Shown here: one piece after another, positions 35,719-42,595 of the stretch | Layout of the letters: each line of letters opens with the position of its first letter | Numbering within the stretch: the stretch's first letter is position 1 | Assembly (NCBI RefSeq): GCF_004570865.1 | Contig: NZ_SPQS01000035.1 | Span: 1 to 54,320 of the forward strand | Source: Bradyrhizobium frederickii | Lineage (GTDB): Bacteria; Pseudomonadota; Alphaproteobacteria; Rhizobiales; Xanthobacteraceae | Direction of reading: 5' to 3' | DNA: 54,320 bases | Notes under the pieces: model-generated | Databases searched by the model: none | What the model saw: the letters and a program-made list of their open reading frames with translations, nothing else | Told to the model about the DNA's origin: nothing | Program-made: the position numbers and the translations under genes

Positions 35719-36411
35719 TCACCGCTTGATCTCCCATCTCAGCGCTTCCGCATTGCCCTTGGCGAACAATTTGGGCACGTCGAATTTGCCGGTCGTGAGA
35801 TCATAACGGCATTTCCAATCCGCCAATCCCTTCACCGCGACGTTCTTCGGATGCTTGTCCATTTCGCCCGACAGCGAGATCACGAGATAGCGGCTGTTGG
35901 GCCAGTCGACGCCGAGCCAGCGATAGGCCTCCTCGGTGCCTTTCACGAGATTGGCCGAGATGTGGTAGTCGAGCTTCATCTTGTGGGTGTCGGGCCGGCT
36001 GTGGAAATAGGCCCAGGCGAGATCGCCGAGGGATTGCTTGGTGGCGCTGACGAAGGCGCCGTTCTCTACATGGTAGAGAAAGAGGTCCTGCGCGCCGGAG
36101 CCGGTTTTCTGCATCCGCACCAGCCATTGCGAGTCGCTGGTGAAGCGGAAGCCGGCCGGATAATCCTGCTCCGGCTTCAGCTCCGTCATCTGCTCGCCGC
36201 GCCGCGCCCAGACCTGCCATTTAATGTCCCAGTCGCCATTGTCCTTCATGTACTGCTCGAGCCTCGTGGCGCCGTCGGGCGAGGTGAAGGCGAGGTCGGC
36301 GTCGTCGGTGAGGGTGAAGCCGGGCGGCGGGCCGGAGGCCGCCAGCGCGGGGGCGGCGGCGAGCGTCAGGGCGAGCGCCAGCCATCGCGCGGTGCGAATG
36401 GATGCGGTCAC
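35719..36411 (-). CDS. Secreted hypothetical protein, 230 aa
   Basis: It uses a GTG start at 36411 with a TAGGA site about 8 nt upstream. A signal peptide (ARWLALALTLAAAPALA) leads into a periplasmic protein with many aromatic residues and no Cys pair or lipobox. Segments such as DNGDWDIKWQVWARRGEQ and KNVAVKGLADWKCRYDLTTG have no function that I recognise. It is divergent from the LysM gene, with which it shares a 180-bp promoter region, so both may belong to envelope maintenance. Confidence 0.7.
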   Translation of the reverse strand: MTASIRTARWLALALTLAAAPALAASGPPPGFTLTDDADLAFTSPDGATRLEQYMKDNGDWDIKWQVWARRGEQMTELKPEQDYPAGFRFTSDSQWLVRMQKTGSGAQDLFLYHVENGAFVSATKQSLGDLAWAYFHSRPDTHKMKLDYHISANLVKGTEEAYRWLGVDWPNSRYLVISLSGEMDKHPKNVAVKGLADWKCRYDLTTGKFDVPKLFAKGNAEALRWEIKR

Positions 36412-36590
36412 GGGAAAATCCTACAATAGAGCCGCGGCGCGGCCTCGCTGATTTGACGCCGAGGGGGCGGCGCCGGTTCATCCGCGGCGCGTGCGAACGA
36501 CCGGCGATCATCCCTTCGACCGGCTTGCTGCCGCAGCCAAATCGGCGCACCCTGCCGGCCTCGGTTGATTTGCCATCCAAGGTTTTTCCG

Positions 36591-37658
36591 ATGATCACCG
36601 CATCCAAGGCCTTCATTGCTTTCTGCCTGCTCGCGCTGGTCGGCACGGTGCTGGTGATCGGCCCGACCGAGCTGCGCCGCCTGCTGCCGGACGACGGGAC
36701 CAAGACCGCAATCGCCGCCAAGCCGGAAGCCAAGCCGGAAGCCAAGGTCGAACCCAAAGTCGAGGCCAAGGTCGACCTCAAGCCCGAGCCGAAACCGGAA
36801 CAGCCCAAACCGGATCAGCCAAAGCTGGCTGCCGTCACGCCGCCCGGCCCTGAACCTGCGCCGGCGCCGGCCCTCGCACCGAAGGCGGCCCCGCTGGCCG
36901 AGACGGCGAAGCAGGCCGCGGCGCTGCCCGATCTCGCGCCGGTCAAGCCGCCGGCGGCCGCCGACACCGGGCCCCGTTTCGACGTCGCCCGTGTCGATGA
37001 TCACGGCGAGGCGGCGGTGATCGCGGGCCAGGCCGCGCCGGGTGCCAAGGTCGAGCTGCTGCGCGACGGCAAGCCGCTCGATACGGTGATCGCCGACGCC
37101 TCGGGCCAGTTCGTGATGACCCCGCCCCGGCTTCCCGCCGGCTCCTATGAATTGACGCTGCGGGCCAGGGCGCCGGATGGCACGGTCACGCAGTCCGGCC
37201 GGACCATGCCGGTGACCATCGCCGAGGCGGCGCCGCCGCCCGCGCGCCCGGCACCTGTGGCGAGGCAAGAGACCAAGCCGGAGATCAAGCCGGAGCCGAA
37301 GCAGGCCGAGAAGGTCGATGACAAATCGGACGTCGTGGCCGCGCTGCCGTCGGCCTCGCCGCGTCTGGCGTCGGTGCCCGACAGGCAAGCGGCCCGGCCG
37401 AAACCCCGGGCCATGGCGCGGGTGCCCGCGGCCACAACCGTGGCATCGGCCTCGCCGGCGGATGTGCTTCACGCTGTACCGGAGGCCGGCGGCAGCCGGG
37501 TGATCTCCCGCGGCGACAGCCTGTGGGCGCTGAGCCGGCTCGCCTATGGCGACGGCGCCCGCTATGCCGTCATCTTCAAGGCCAACCGAGACAAGATCAA
37601 CAACCCCAATCTGATCTATCCCGGCCAGACTTTCGTGCTGCCGCAAAAGCCGGAGTGA
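36591..37658 (+). CDS. LysM-domain protein with Ig-like domain and Pro/Lys-rich linker
   Basis: The 355-residue protein begins at ATG 36591 after an AAGG site. It has one N-terminal membrane helix (AFIAFCLLALVGTVLVIG) and a low-complexity linker of Lys-Pro-Glu repeats (about 40-115). An Ig-like module follows (about 130-225; VIAGQAAPGAKVELLRDGKP), then a second Pro-rich linker and a C-terminal LysM (about 303-352; ISRGDSLWALSRLAYGDGAR ending YPGQTFVLP). LysM binds peptidoglycan, so the protein is probably anchored in the inner membrane and spans to the wall. Repeat-rich coding (CCGGAAGCCAAG units) could vary in length between strains. Confidence 0.88.
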   Translation: MITASKAFIAFCLLALVGTVLVIGPTELRRLLPDDGTKTAIAAKPEAKPEAKVEPKVEAKVDLKPEPKPEQPKPDQPKLAAVTPPGPEPAPAPALAPKAAPLAETAKQAAALPDLAPVKPPAAADTGPRFDVARVDDHGEAAVIAGQAAPGAKVELLRDGKPLDTVIADASGQFVMTPPRLPAGSYELTLRARAPDGTVTQSGRTMPVTIAEAAPPPARPAPVARQETKPEIKPEPKQAEKVDDKSDVVAALPSASPRLASVPDRQAARPKPRAMARVPAATTVASASPADVLHAVPEAGGSRVISRGDSLWALSRLAYGDGARYAVIFKANRDKINNPNLIYPGQTFVLPQKPE

Positions 37659-37716
37659 GGGCGGTTCTTCTCGTCCTTCTGCGAGCTAGGCCTCCGAGAG
37701 TGCTTCCCTGCGGCTA

Positions 37717-37842
37717 TCCTTCGAGACGCCCGCCTTTGGCGGGCCCTCAGGATGAGGACAGAGTGTGTGGCGCCAATTTCCACGGACACCGATGGTGCTT
37801 AGCCTCATCCTGAGGAGCTTGCGCAGCAAGCGTCTCGAAGGA
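37717..37842. repeat. Inverted repeat in a 340-bp gap
   Basis: TCCTTCGAGACGC (37717-37729) pairs with GCGTCTCGAAGGA (37830-37842), and CCCTCAGGATGAGG (37744-37757) with CCTCATCCTGAGG (37803-37815). It is a cruciform-type dispersed repeat downstream of the LysM gene. The rest of the gap shows no gene. Confidence 0.8.
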
Positions 37843-38001
37843 CGAGGCGCGCGCGCAGGCCGCTGCCAAGGCGTCATTGTGCAGGCCCCGACATAGGACA
37901 CCGCGACGCTTTGCCCTGTCTCTCCCCGGAACAATCGGTTCCCTCGCGCGTCATGTCCCCTGTGACGCAGTGCGCGCGTGGGCAGCTGGGAGGAGGCCGA
38001 A

Positions 38002-39309
38002 TTGGTCAGGTCGGCGGTCATGTCGGGACGCATGGGACTGGCGCTGACCGGCGCGACCCTCCTGATTGCGGCCGTGCTGCTGCCTGAGAGAGCCGAGGCG
38101 CAATTCGGAATCCGCGGCGGCCCGCTCGGCGTTGCGCGTTTCGCCGTCGGCCACATGATCGGCATGTCGCGGCTGCCCCATTCCCGCATGGCGGTGCGGG
38201 GCGGCCGCTACCGCTCCGCTGCCTTGCGATCGCAGGACCCGCGCGGCGCCGAGCGCGGCCAGCCTGCCAATCCTTACGTCCTCCGCGCGGCGCTCACGGC
38301 GCAGGCCGCGCTTGCGGGCTGGCAGGGCGGCCGCCGCCCGCAAGGATGGTGGCGCCATCCCGACGGCAGCTATGGCTGGACCGGCCCGGTGTTCTGGCCG
38401 TTCGCGCATGACGACCTCACCAATGCAATCATCCTCGGCGATGCCACCAGCCTCTCGCTCTACGGCTATGGCGACATCTATGCCGCGATCTTCGCGCCCT
38501 ATGCGGCGACCGAGCTCGCGGCCTACACGGCGCCACAAGGCCGGCGCGGCCGACGCGTGCCGACCGCCGAGACCCTCTGCGAGGCCAGCGACACCGGCGG
38601 CCTGCCGGTCGACCGCATCGCTGCGGCCGTGGCACCCAATGAATTGCAGCGCACCGCGCTCGACGAGCTCGCATCCGCCTGGACCAATGCGCGCGACATT
38701 ATTCGCGCGGCCTGCCCGGCGCAGGCGCCGGCCGCGGCACCCGAGCGCCTCGCCCTGATGCGCGAGCGCCTCGAGGCCATGATCAAGGCCATCGACGCGG
38801 TCACGGCGCCGCTGTCGAAGTTCACAGATCTGCTCGACGACGAACAGAAGGCCCGGCTCAATGCGCTCGCCAATGAGCGCCGCGCCGCGCTGGCGTCGAT
38901 GCAGCGCAAGGACACGAGCAAGGACACGAACAAGGATGCGCAGGCGGCCGCCTGCGATGCCGACAGCGATCCCCGCTATGACGAAAAGCTGCAGCGTCAA
39001 TACGAGCAGCTGGTGCAGCAGCAATGGCCCGCAAACGACATCGCCGCCACGCTGCGCCTCGACGAGACCGCCCGCGCCCGCTTCGAGGTGCTCCAAGACA
39101 CCGCCCTGCGCACCATGCAGACGCTCAGCGCCTGCCCGGCGGTGTCAGCGGCAACGCCGCAAGCCCGCCTCACCGCCGCCAAGGCGCGGCTGGAGACGAT
39201 GCTGCAGGCCGTGAGCGGCGTCACCGACGCGCTCGATGATTTCGAGGCGGATCTGAGCGACGAGCAGAAGGCGGGCTTCGAGGCGATCGGGCCGAAGCGG
39301 GGGGCGTGA
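38002..39309 (+). CDS. Periplasmic protein with two LTxxQ (Spy/CpxP-like) helical repeats
   Basis: The protein is about 435 residues. A TTG at 38002 has a GGGAGGAGG site 5 nt upstream, better than the GTG at 37978 or ATG at 38020. A signal peptide (ALTGATLLIAAVLLPERAEA) is followed by a Gly/Arg/Tyr-rich region (about 30-160). Two helical units then resemble the Spy/CpxP LTxxQ fold: each has xPNELQRTALDEL- or LDETARARFEVLQ-type helices and ends in LLDDEQKARLNAL or LSDEQKAGFEAI. Such proteins act as periplasmic chaperones or stress sensors. The duplication and the long N-terminal region are unusual. Confidence 0.75.
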   Translation: MVRSAVMSGRMGLALTGATLLIAAVLLPERAEAQFGIRGGPLGVARFAVGHMIGMSRLPHSRMAVRGGRYRSAALRSQDPRGAERGQPANPYVLRAALTAQAALAGWQGGRRPQGWWRHPDGSYGWTGPVFWPFAHDDLTNAIILGDATSLSLYGYGDIYAAIFAPYAATELAAYTAPQGRRGRRVPTAETLCEASDTGGLPVDRIAAAVAPNELQRTALDELASAWTNARDIIRAACPAQAPAAAPERLALMRERLEAMIKAIDAVTAPLSKFTDLLDDEQKARLNALANERRAALASMQRKDTSKDTNKDAQAAACDADSDPRYDEKLQRQYEQLVQQQWPANDIAATLRLDETARARFEVLQDTALRTMQTLSACPAVSAATPQARLTAAKARLETMLQAVSGVTDALDDFEADLSDEQKAGFEAIGPKRGA

Positions 39310-40173
39310 TCACCCGCACGCCCAGTCAAACTTCATCTGCTTGAAATCGAGCTGCGCATTGCCCGTGCCGAAATTGTAACCGCCGAAATATTCCTCGAAC
39401 TCGATGTAGAACGGGCTCATCTCCGGCACGGCCTGGCACGGCCGCATGGTGCCGCCGAGATGGATGTGGGCGTGGTCCTTGGCCCACTCGTGCAGGCGGT
39501 AATTCTCGGGACTCGGGGCACCCACAAAGTAGTAGTAGGGCTGATAGTCGCTCGGCGGGTTGCGCGGGAAGTGCGGGTCCTGCGGAGGCTTGCCGGCGTT
39601 GGGATCGGTCGCCCGCGGCTTCAAGGCAATTCCGAGGTTCTCTGTCAGATCGGCGCGCGGAGGGCCCGCGAACATTTTCTGCGCAAAGGGCGGGGCGGCC
39701 CCGTAGAAGGCGCTGGCGCCGCCGACATCGAGCCAGCGCGGCCGATCGGCCGTCGCCAGCGCAAGCGGCGCCGGCGGCGTCGCCAACGCGCCTTCGTACT
39801 CGCTCTTGGTCAGCAACAGCGCAGCATATTCGTAGTCGAGGATGTCGGTCATCCGCGACAGACGGGGATGCGACGGCCGCGCCATCACGGCCTCGCGGAT
39901 CTCGGGGGCATCGATCGCGCCGCCGTCAGTGTGATCGGCCGGAGTGGCGAAGAACGACAATGCGACGATGTCCTTGCCATGCACGCGATAGTCTTCTGGC
40001 AGCAGAAGCGTAAAACCGTGCATCAGCGGATATCCGGTGACGGGATCGAGCGGCCATTGCTCGCTCGCGATGCCCGGCGGCAGCCCAAAGACCCAGCCCT
40101 GGTCGCGGGCGCGGTCGACGGGACGGTCCAGCATCTGCAGATCATAAGCACGCGAAGGCAAGGCAAACGCCAC
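39310..40173 (-). CDS. Hypothetical protein, 287 aa
   Basis: The start is a GTG at 40173 with a GGGAGA site upstream. The protein has no signal peptide or membrane helix. It is Pro-rich and aromatic, with a distinctive C-terminus (EMSPFYIEFEEYFGGYNFG, then DFKQMKFDWACG) that suggests a compact beta-rich domain resembling structural or phage-like uncharacterised proteins. I do not recognise a family. Its stop lies just past the stop of the LTxxQ gene, so the two are convergent with no terminator space. Confidence 0.7.
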   Translation of the reverse strand: MAFALPSRAYDLQMLDRPVDRARDQGWVFGLPPGIASEQWPLDPVTGYPLMHGFTLLLPEDYRVHGKDIVALSFFATPADHTDGGAIDAPEIREAVMARPSHPRLSRMTDILDYEYAALLLTKSEYEGALATPPAPLALATADRPRWLDVGGASAFYGAAPPFAQKMFAGPPRADLTENLGIALKPRATDPNAGKPPQDPHFPRNPPSDYQPYYYFVGAPSPENYRLHEWAKDHAHIHLGGTMRPCQAVPEMSPFYIEFEEYFGGYNFGTGNAQLDFKQMKFDWACG

Positions 40174-40305
40174 AGGCCGTCTCCCATCGAAGCCGCCTCG
40201 CCGTTGAGGCGAGGGTTAGTCGCGGGGAGCAGGGATGTGGTTCGGTGGGCGAGGGGCCCAATGGCTGCGCCGATGATCCGCGACGACCGCGCCTCAATCT
40301 CCGCT

Positions 40306-40432
40306 GTCGTCCCGGCGAACGCCGGGACCCATAACCACAGGGAGCAGTTTGGTGAAGGTTAGGTGTTCGGTACTTCTACGTCCCGCTACCGATAGATCAC
40401 GCGGTATGGGTCCCGACGTTCGCCGGGACGAC
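40306..40432. repeat. Long inverted repeat (family A, copy 2)
   Basis: Arms 40306-40332 and 40406-40432 pair over 27 bp with one mismatch. They share with 16613-16754 both the arms and parts of the interior (AGGGAG.AGTTTGG.GAAGGT and ACCGATA.ATCACGCGGTATG). It marks the left border of the degraded toxin-antitoxin patch. Confidence 0.85.
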
Positions 40433-40528
40433 CCCTGGGGAGGGTACACTTTCCCCATAGCGCCCATCGTCGAGCGGATCGACGCCACCAAGTCACCGGG
40501 TTTGCTGTAAAGCTCGCCGTGTGCGTTG

Positions 40529-40843
40529 TCACGCCGCCGAGGTCGGCGGACGCGCCCGTTCGATCCGCTTGCGGTCGCGCGCTGAGTGCATCGGCTCCCA
40601 CAGATCGGTTCGCCGCTGCACGTTCAGCCAGAAGTCCGGGCTGTTGCCGAACACGCGGGCGAGAATCAGCGCGGTCGCCGCGGTGACGTTGCGGCGGTCG
40701 TTGCAGAGTTCGTTGACGTGCTTGCGCTGCACGCCCATGGCCTCGGCCAGCGCGCTCTGGGTCAGGCCCATCGGCTTCATGAATTCCTCGGTGAGGATTT
40801 CGCCCGGTGTCGCCGGTTCGCGTTTCGTCATCGTCCGGGTCAT
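40529..40843 (-). CDS. higA: HigA-family antitoxin, orphan
   Basis: This 104-residue HTH protein has the HigA layout: TPGEILTEEFMKPMGLTQSA, then LAEAMGVQRKHVNELCNDRR as the helix-turn-helix and VFGNSPDFWLNVQ at the dimer side. An AAGAAGGGA site precedes ATG 40843. In HigBA modules the toxin gene lies directly upstream of higA. Here that side holds only an 80-bp divergent control region, so the cognate HigB is missing. It probably still binds its own promoter, which it shares with the divergent toxin remnant. Confidence 0.88.
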   Translation of the reverse strand: MTRTMTKREPATPGEILTEEFMKPMGLTQSALAEAMGVQRKHVNELCNDRRNVTAATALILARVFGNSPDFWLNVQRRTDLWEPMHSARDRKRIERARPPTSAA

Positions 40844-40893
40844 GTTCCCTTCTTGCGTGTAGCCGCAACGTTTCGGTTGCGGATTGGTAACGT

Positions 40894-40910
40894 ATATGAT
40901 ACCATATGAT
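40894..40910. promoter_or_regulatory. Direct repeat ATATGAT-N3-ATATGAT in divergent TA promoter
   Basis: Two ATATGAT units are spaced exactly 10 bp apart. The region also reads as a partial palindrome. It lies 50 bp from the higA start and 13 bp from the toxin remnant start. It is AT-rich, unlike the surroundings, and suits an antitoxin operator with promoter elements. Confidence 0.45.
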
Positions 40911-40922
40911 CCGGATAAGAAT

Positions 40923-41230
40923 ATGTTTCAGAAGGACGTAGTCATTTTCGGCGCTGGTTCGATGGTCTCGATGCCCAGGCGGCCTCCGGCGTGACTGTCG
41001 CTCTGGAGCGGTTGGCCGACGGCAACGTGTCGAACGTCAAATCGATCGGCGAGGGCGTCGCCGAACTGAAGATCAATCGTGGCCCCGGCTATCGCGTGTA
41101 TTTCGGCTGGGACGGAAACACGCTGGTGATCCTTCTGGGTGGCGGCACCAAGCGAAGGCAGAGCAAGGATATCGAGGTCGCGCTTGGCCGTTGGCGGGAC
41201 TACAAGGCGCGCAAGCGCGGCAAAGGGTGA
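40923..41230 (+). pseudogene. RelE-like toxin gene (phage-derived HigB/TIGR02683 type) with frameshift
   Basis: From ATG 40923 the frame reads nine residues and then drifts off to a stop at 40992-40994 (MFQKDVVIF, then GAGSMVSMPR). One base later, from 40946, another frame gives FRRWFDGLDAQAASGV and continues without break into the normal toxin body (GVAELKINRGPGYRVYFGWD, LLGGGTKRRQSKDIEVA) to the TGA at 41230. The switch falls at a TTTT run (40945-40948), so loss of one T explains it. A 79-aa product from GTG 40991 would lack the first helix. Its antitoxin follows 5 bp later. It is probably inactive unless ribosomes slip. Confidence 0.75.
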
Positions 41231-41235
41231 CGATC

Positions 41236-41562
41236 ATGGCGTTGACGCGGGATTTTCGTGACACGGTACGGAAGCGAGCGGAGCGCGATCCGGCGTTTCG
41301 CAAGGCGCTGTTTCGGGATGCGGTGCAGGCTCTGCTCGCCGGAAACACCAGTGACGGTCGCGCCACCCTGCGCGCCTATATCAATGCAACCATTGGCTTC
41401 GAGCGGTTGAGCGAGGTGCTCGGGCGGCCGGAGAAGAGCCTGATGCGCATGTTCGGTCCCGATGGCAATCCGACCGCCGAGAACCTGCTTGGGGTCATCA
41501 GCGCGCTGCAAACGGAGACCGGCGTGCATCTCGAGATTCGCGCCGTCGCGGGTGCGGCCTGA
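41236..41562 (+). CDS. Antitoxin of the RelE-like module (TIGR02684-type HTH protein)
   Basis: The 108-residue protein starts at ATG 41236, 5 bp after the toxin stop. It has the family pattern TVRKRAERDPAFRKALFRDA, then LRAYINATIGFERLSEVLG and KSLMRMFGPDGNPTAENLLG as the Xre-like DNA-binding part. It appears complete, in contrast to its frameshifted toxin, which is the expected order of decay since an antitoxin without toxin is harmless. It may still repress the divergent promoter region. Confidence 0.88.
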   Translation: MALTRDFRDTVRKRAERDPAFRKALFRDAVQALLAGNTSDGRATLRAYINATIGFERLSEVLGRPEKSLMRMFGPDGNPTAENLLGVISALQTETGVHLEIRAVAGAA

Positions 41563-41573
41563 CGGCGCGGCCA

Positions 41574-41645
41574 ATGTCCAACTTCGCCTTCCTCGCCGCT
41601 GAGTTCAACGCCATTCACGAGGCGGCGCTGAGGAGGCCGCGATGA
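41574..41645 (+). pseudogene. Fragment of a type I restriction HsdR/helicase N-terminus (23 codons)
   Basis: ATG 41574 gives MSNFAFLAAEFNAIHEAALR and then ends. The opening MSNFAFLxAEWxxxHEAA is, to my knowledge, the characteristic start of HsdR-type restriction subunits with a DUF4145-like N-terminus, which are over 900 residues long. Only the first 23 codons remain, joined directly to the AbrB-type gene (ATGA overlap). I read it as a deletion scar of a lost restriction locus. Confidence 0.5.
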
Positions 41646-41815
41646 AGGTGTTCAAATGGGATGACGATCTGGCTGTGGTTCTTCCCCAGGAGCTGATCGA
41701 CGGACTTGCACTCAAAGACGGTGACGAAATCGAAATCGTTGCCACTGGTGGAAGCGCGACAACCGCCGAAACCAAGGACCCGGGCGACCGTCCGCGCGAG
41801 AATCCGACGCGTTGA
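41642..41815 (+). CDS. AbrB/MazE-type antitoxin, orphan and C-terminally altered, 57 aa
   Basis: ATG 41642 has AGGAGG 8 nt upstream. The peptide MKVFKWDDDLAVVLPQELID followed by LALKDGDEIEIVA is a full swapped-hairpin AbrB domain. After residue 37 the sequence turns polar and stops early. The +1 frame from about 41740 reads RIRRVELWLPS, which resembles the usual toxin-binding tail of these antitoxins, so a frameshift is likely. No PIN/VapC toxin follows. It could still bind DNA. Confidence 0.6.
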   Translation: MKVFKWDDDLAVVLPQELIDGLALKDGDEIEIVATGGSATTAETKDPGDRPRENPTR

Positions 41816-42595
41816 ATTGTGGCTTCCATCGTCCATTCCCTACTTTGCCGCTCTGCCGGCGTTTGTCCGAGTATCAACGCATACGGTCCGCTCAAGCCTC
41901 AGTCTGCCAGAATTCGTGTCCTCTAACCGATTGATCCGGCTGGCCCCGTCTACTGTGCATGGGGTTGTTTTTTAAATTCCGTGTCCGGGCCGCAGCCGGC
42001 CACATTCGAATAATCAAAATTTCTCTTTACCCGAACCGCGACACACCCTATAGTCCGCTCCAACTCATCCCATGGTAAGGGACGGATCGCGATCGTCAGG
42101 GTTCGTGGGGTGAGGGGCGGTGGACGCGGGCGGCGTTGGCGCCAGATGCGGTCGCAGGGCGGGTAGTCCCCGTGAGTGGTCAGCGGGCGCGTGTACGACG
42201 GCGCTGCATGCGTACGGCAAAATCGTGTGGTCGTGACGCCCGAATCTCCGGCGTCAAGTCTTGCGGCGTTGCGCGGGTCCAACCGGACGGCGCATCCGAT
42301 GAAAGCTGCAAGGCGACGGTGGCAAAGGGACCGACTCACCGGCGAGAGCGCGACATAAGCCGTTTCAACCATCGCGCAGGGAAGGCCGGGCATTCGGCCA
42401 CACCTGTTTCTCCCCTGTGAGCGACCTATTACGCACTCACGCACAGGGGTCTTGCGGGTGCCAGCCGGTGCCCGGCCTTCCCTGCGCCCTTCCATGTCGA
42501 AGGGTCGCAAGACCTACGCAAAACCCGGGCGCCATGTGCCGCGGGATCGCGACATGCTGCCGGCGAACGAACAAGCAATGACGCAGGCGGGGAGA
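41816..42595. other. 780-bp region without a credible protein gene
   Basis: The longest frame here (minus strand, 41950-42510) encodes a Cys/Arg/Pro-rich peptide with no start context and composition unlike any neighbour. From memory, similar peptides are often annotated in Bradyrhizobium genomes from a repeated noncoding sequence. The region holds the nested inverted repeat at 42374-42487. No promoter or tRNA-like element was recognised. It may be a repeat element or a degraded island end. Confidence 0.5.
42374..42487. repeat. 114-bp nested inverted repeat with perfect 19-bp arms
   Basis: GCGCAGGGAAGGCCGGGCA (42374-42392) and its exact complement (42469-42487) enclose 76 nt. Inside, CCCCTGTG (42412-42419) pairs with CACAGGGG (42442-42449), and CGGC/GCCG segments next to the outer stem can add pairs. 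If transcribed on either strand this would form a long, multi-stem RNA. Confidence 0.75.

Noticed and set aside
41950..42510. 186-codon minus-strand frame in the gene-free region
   Set aside because: It spans the nested inverted repeat, lacks start context and has odd Cys/Pro/Arg composition. It is more likely an artefact of a repeated noncoding element.
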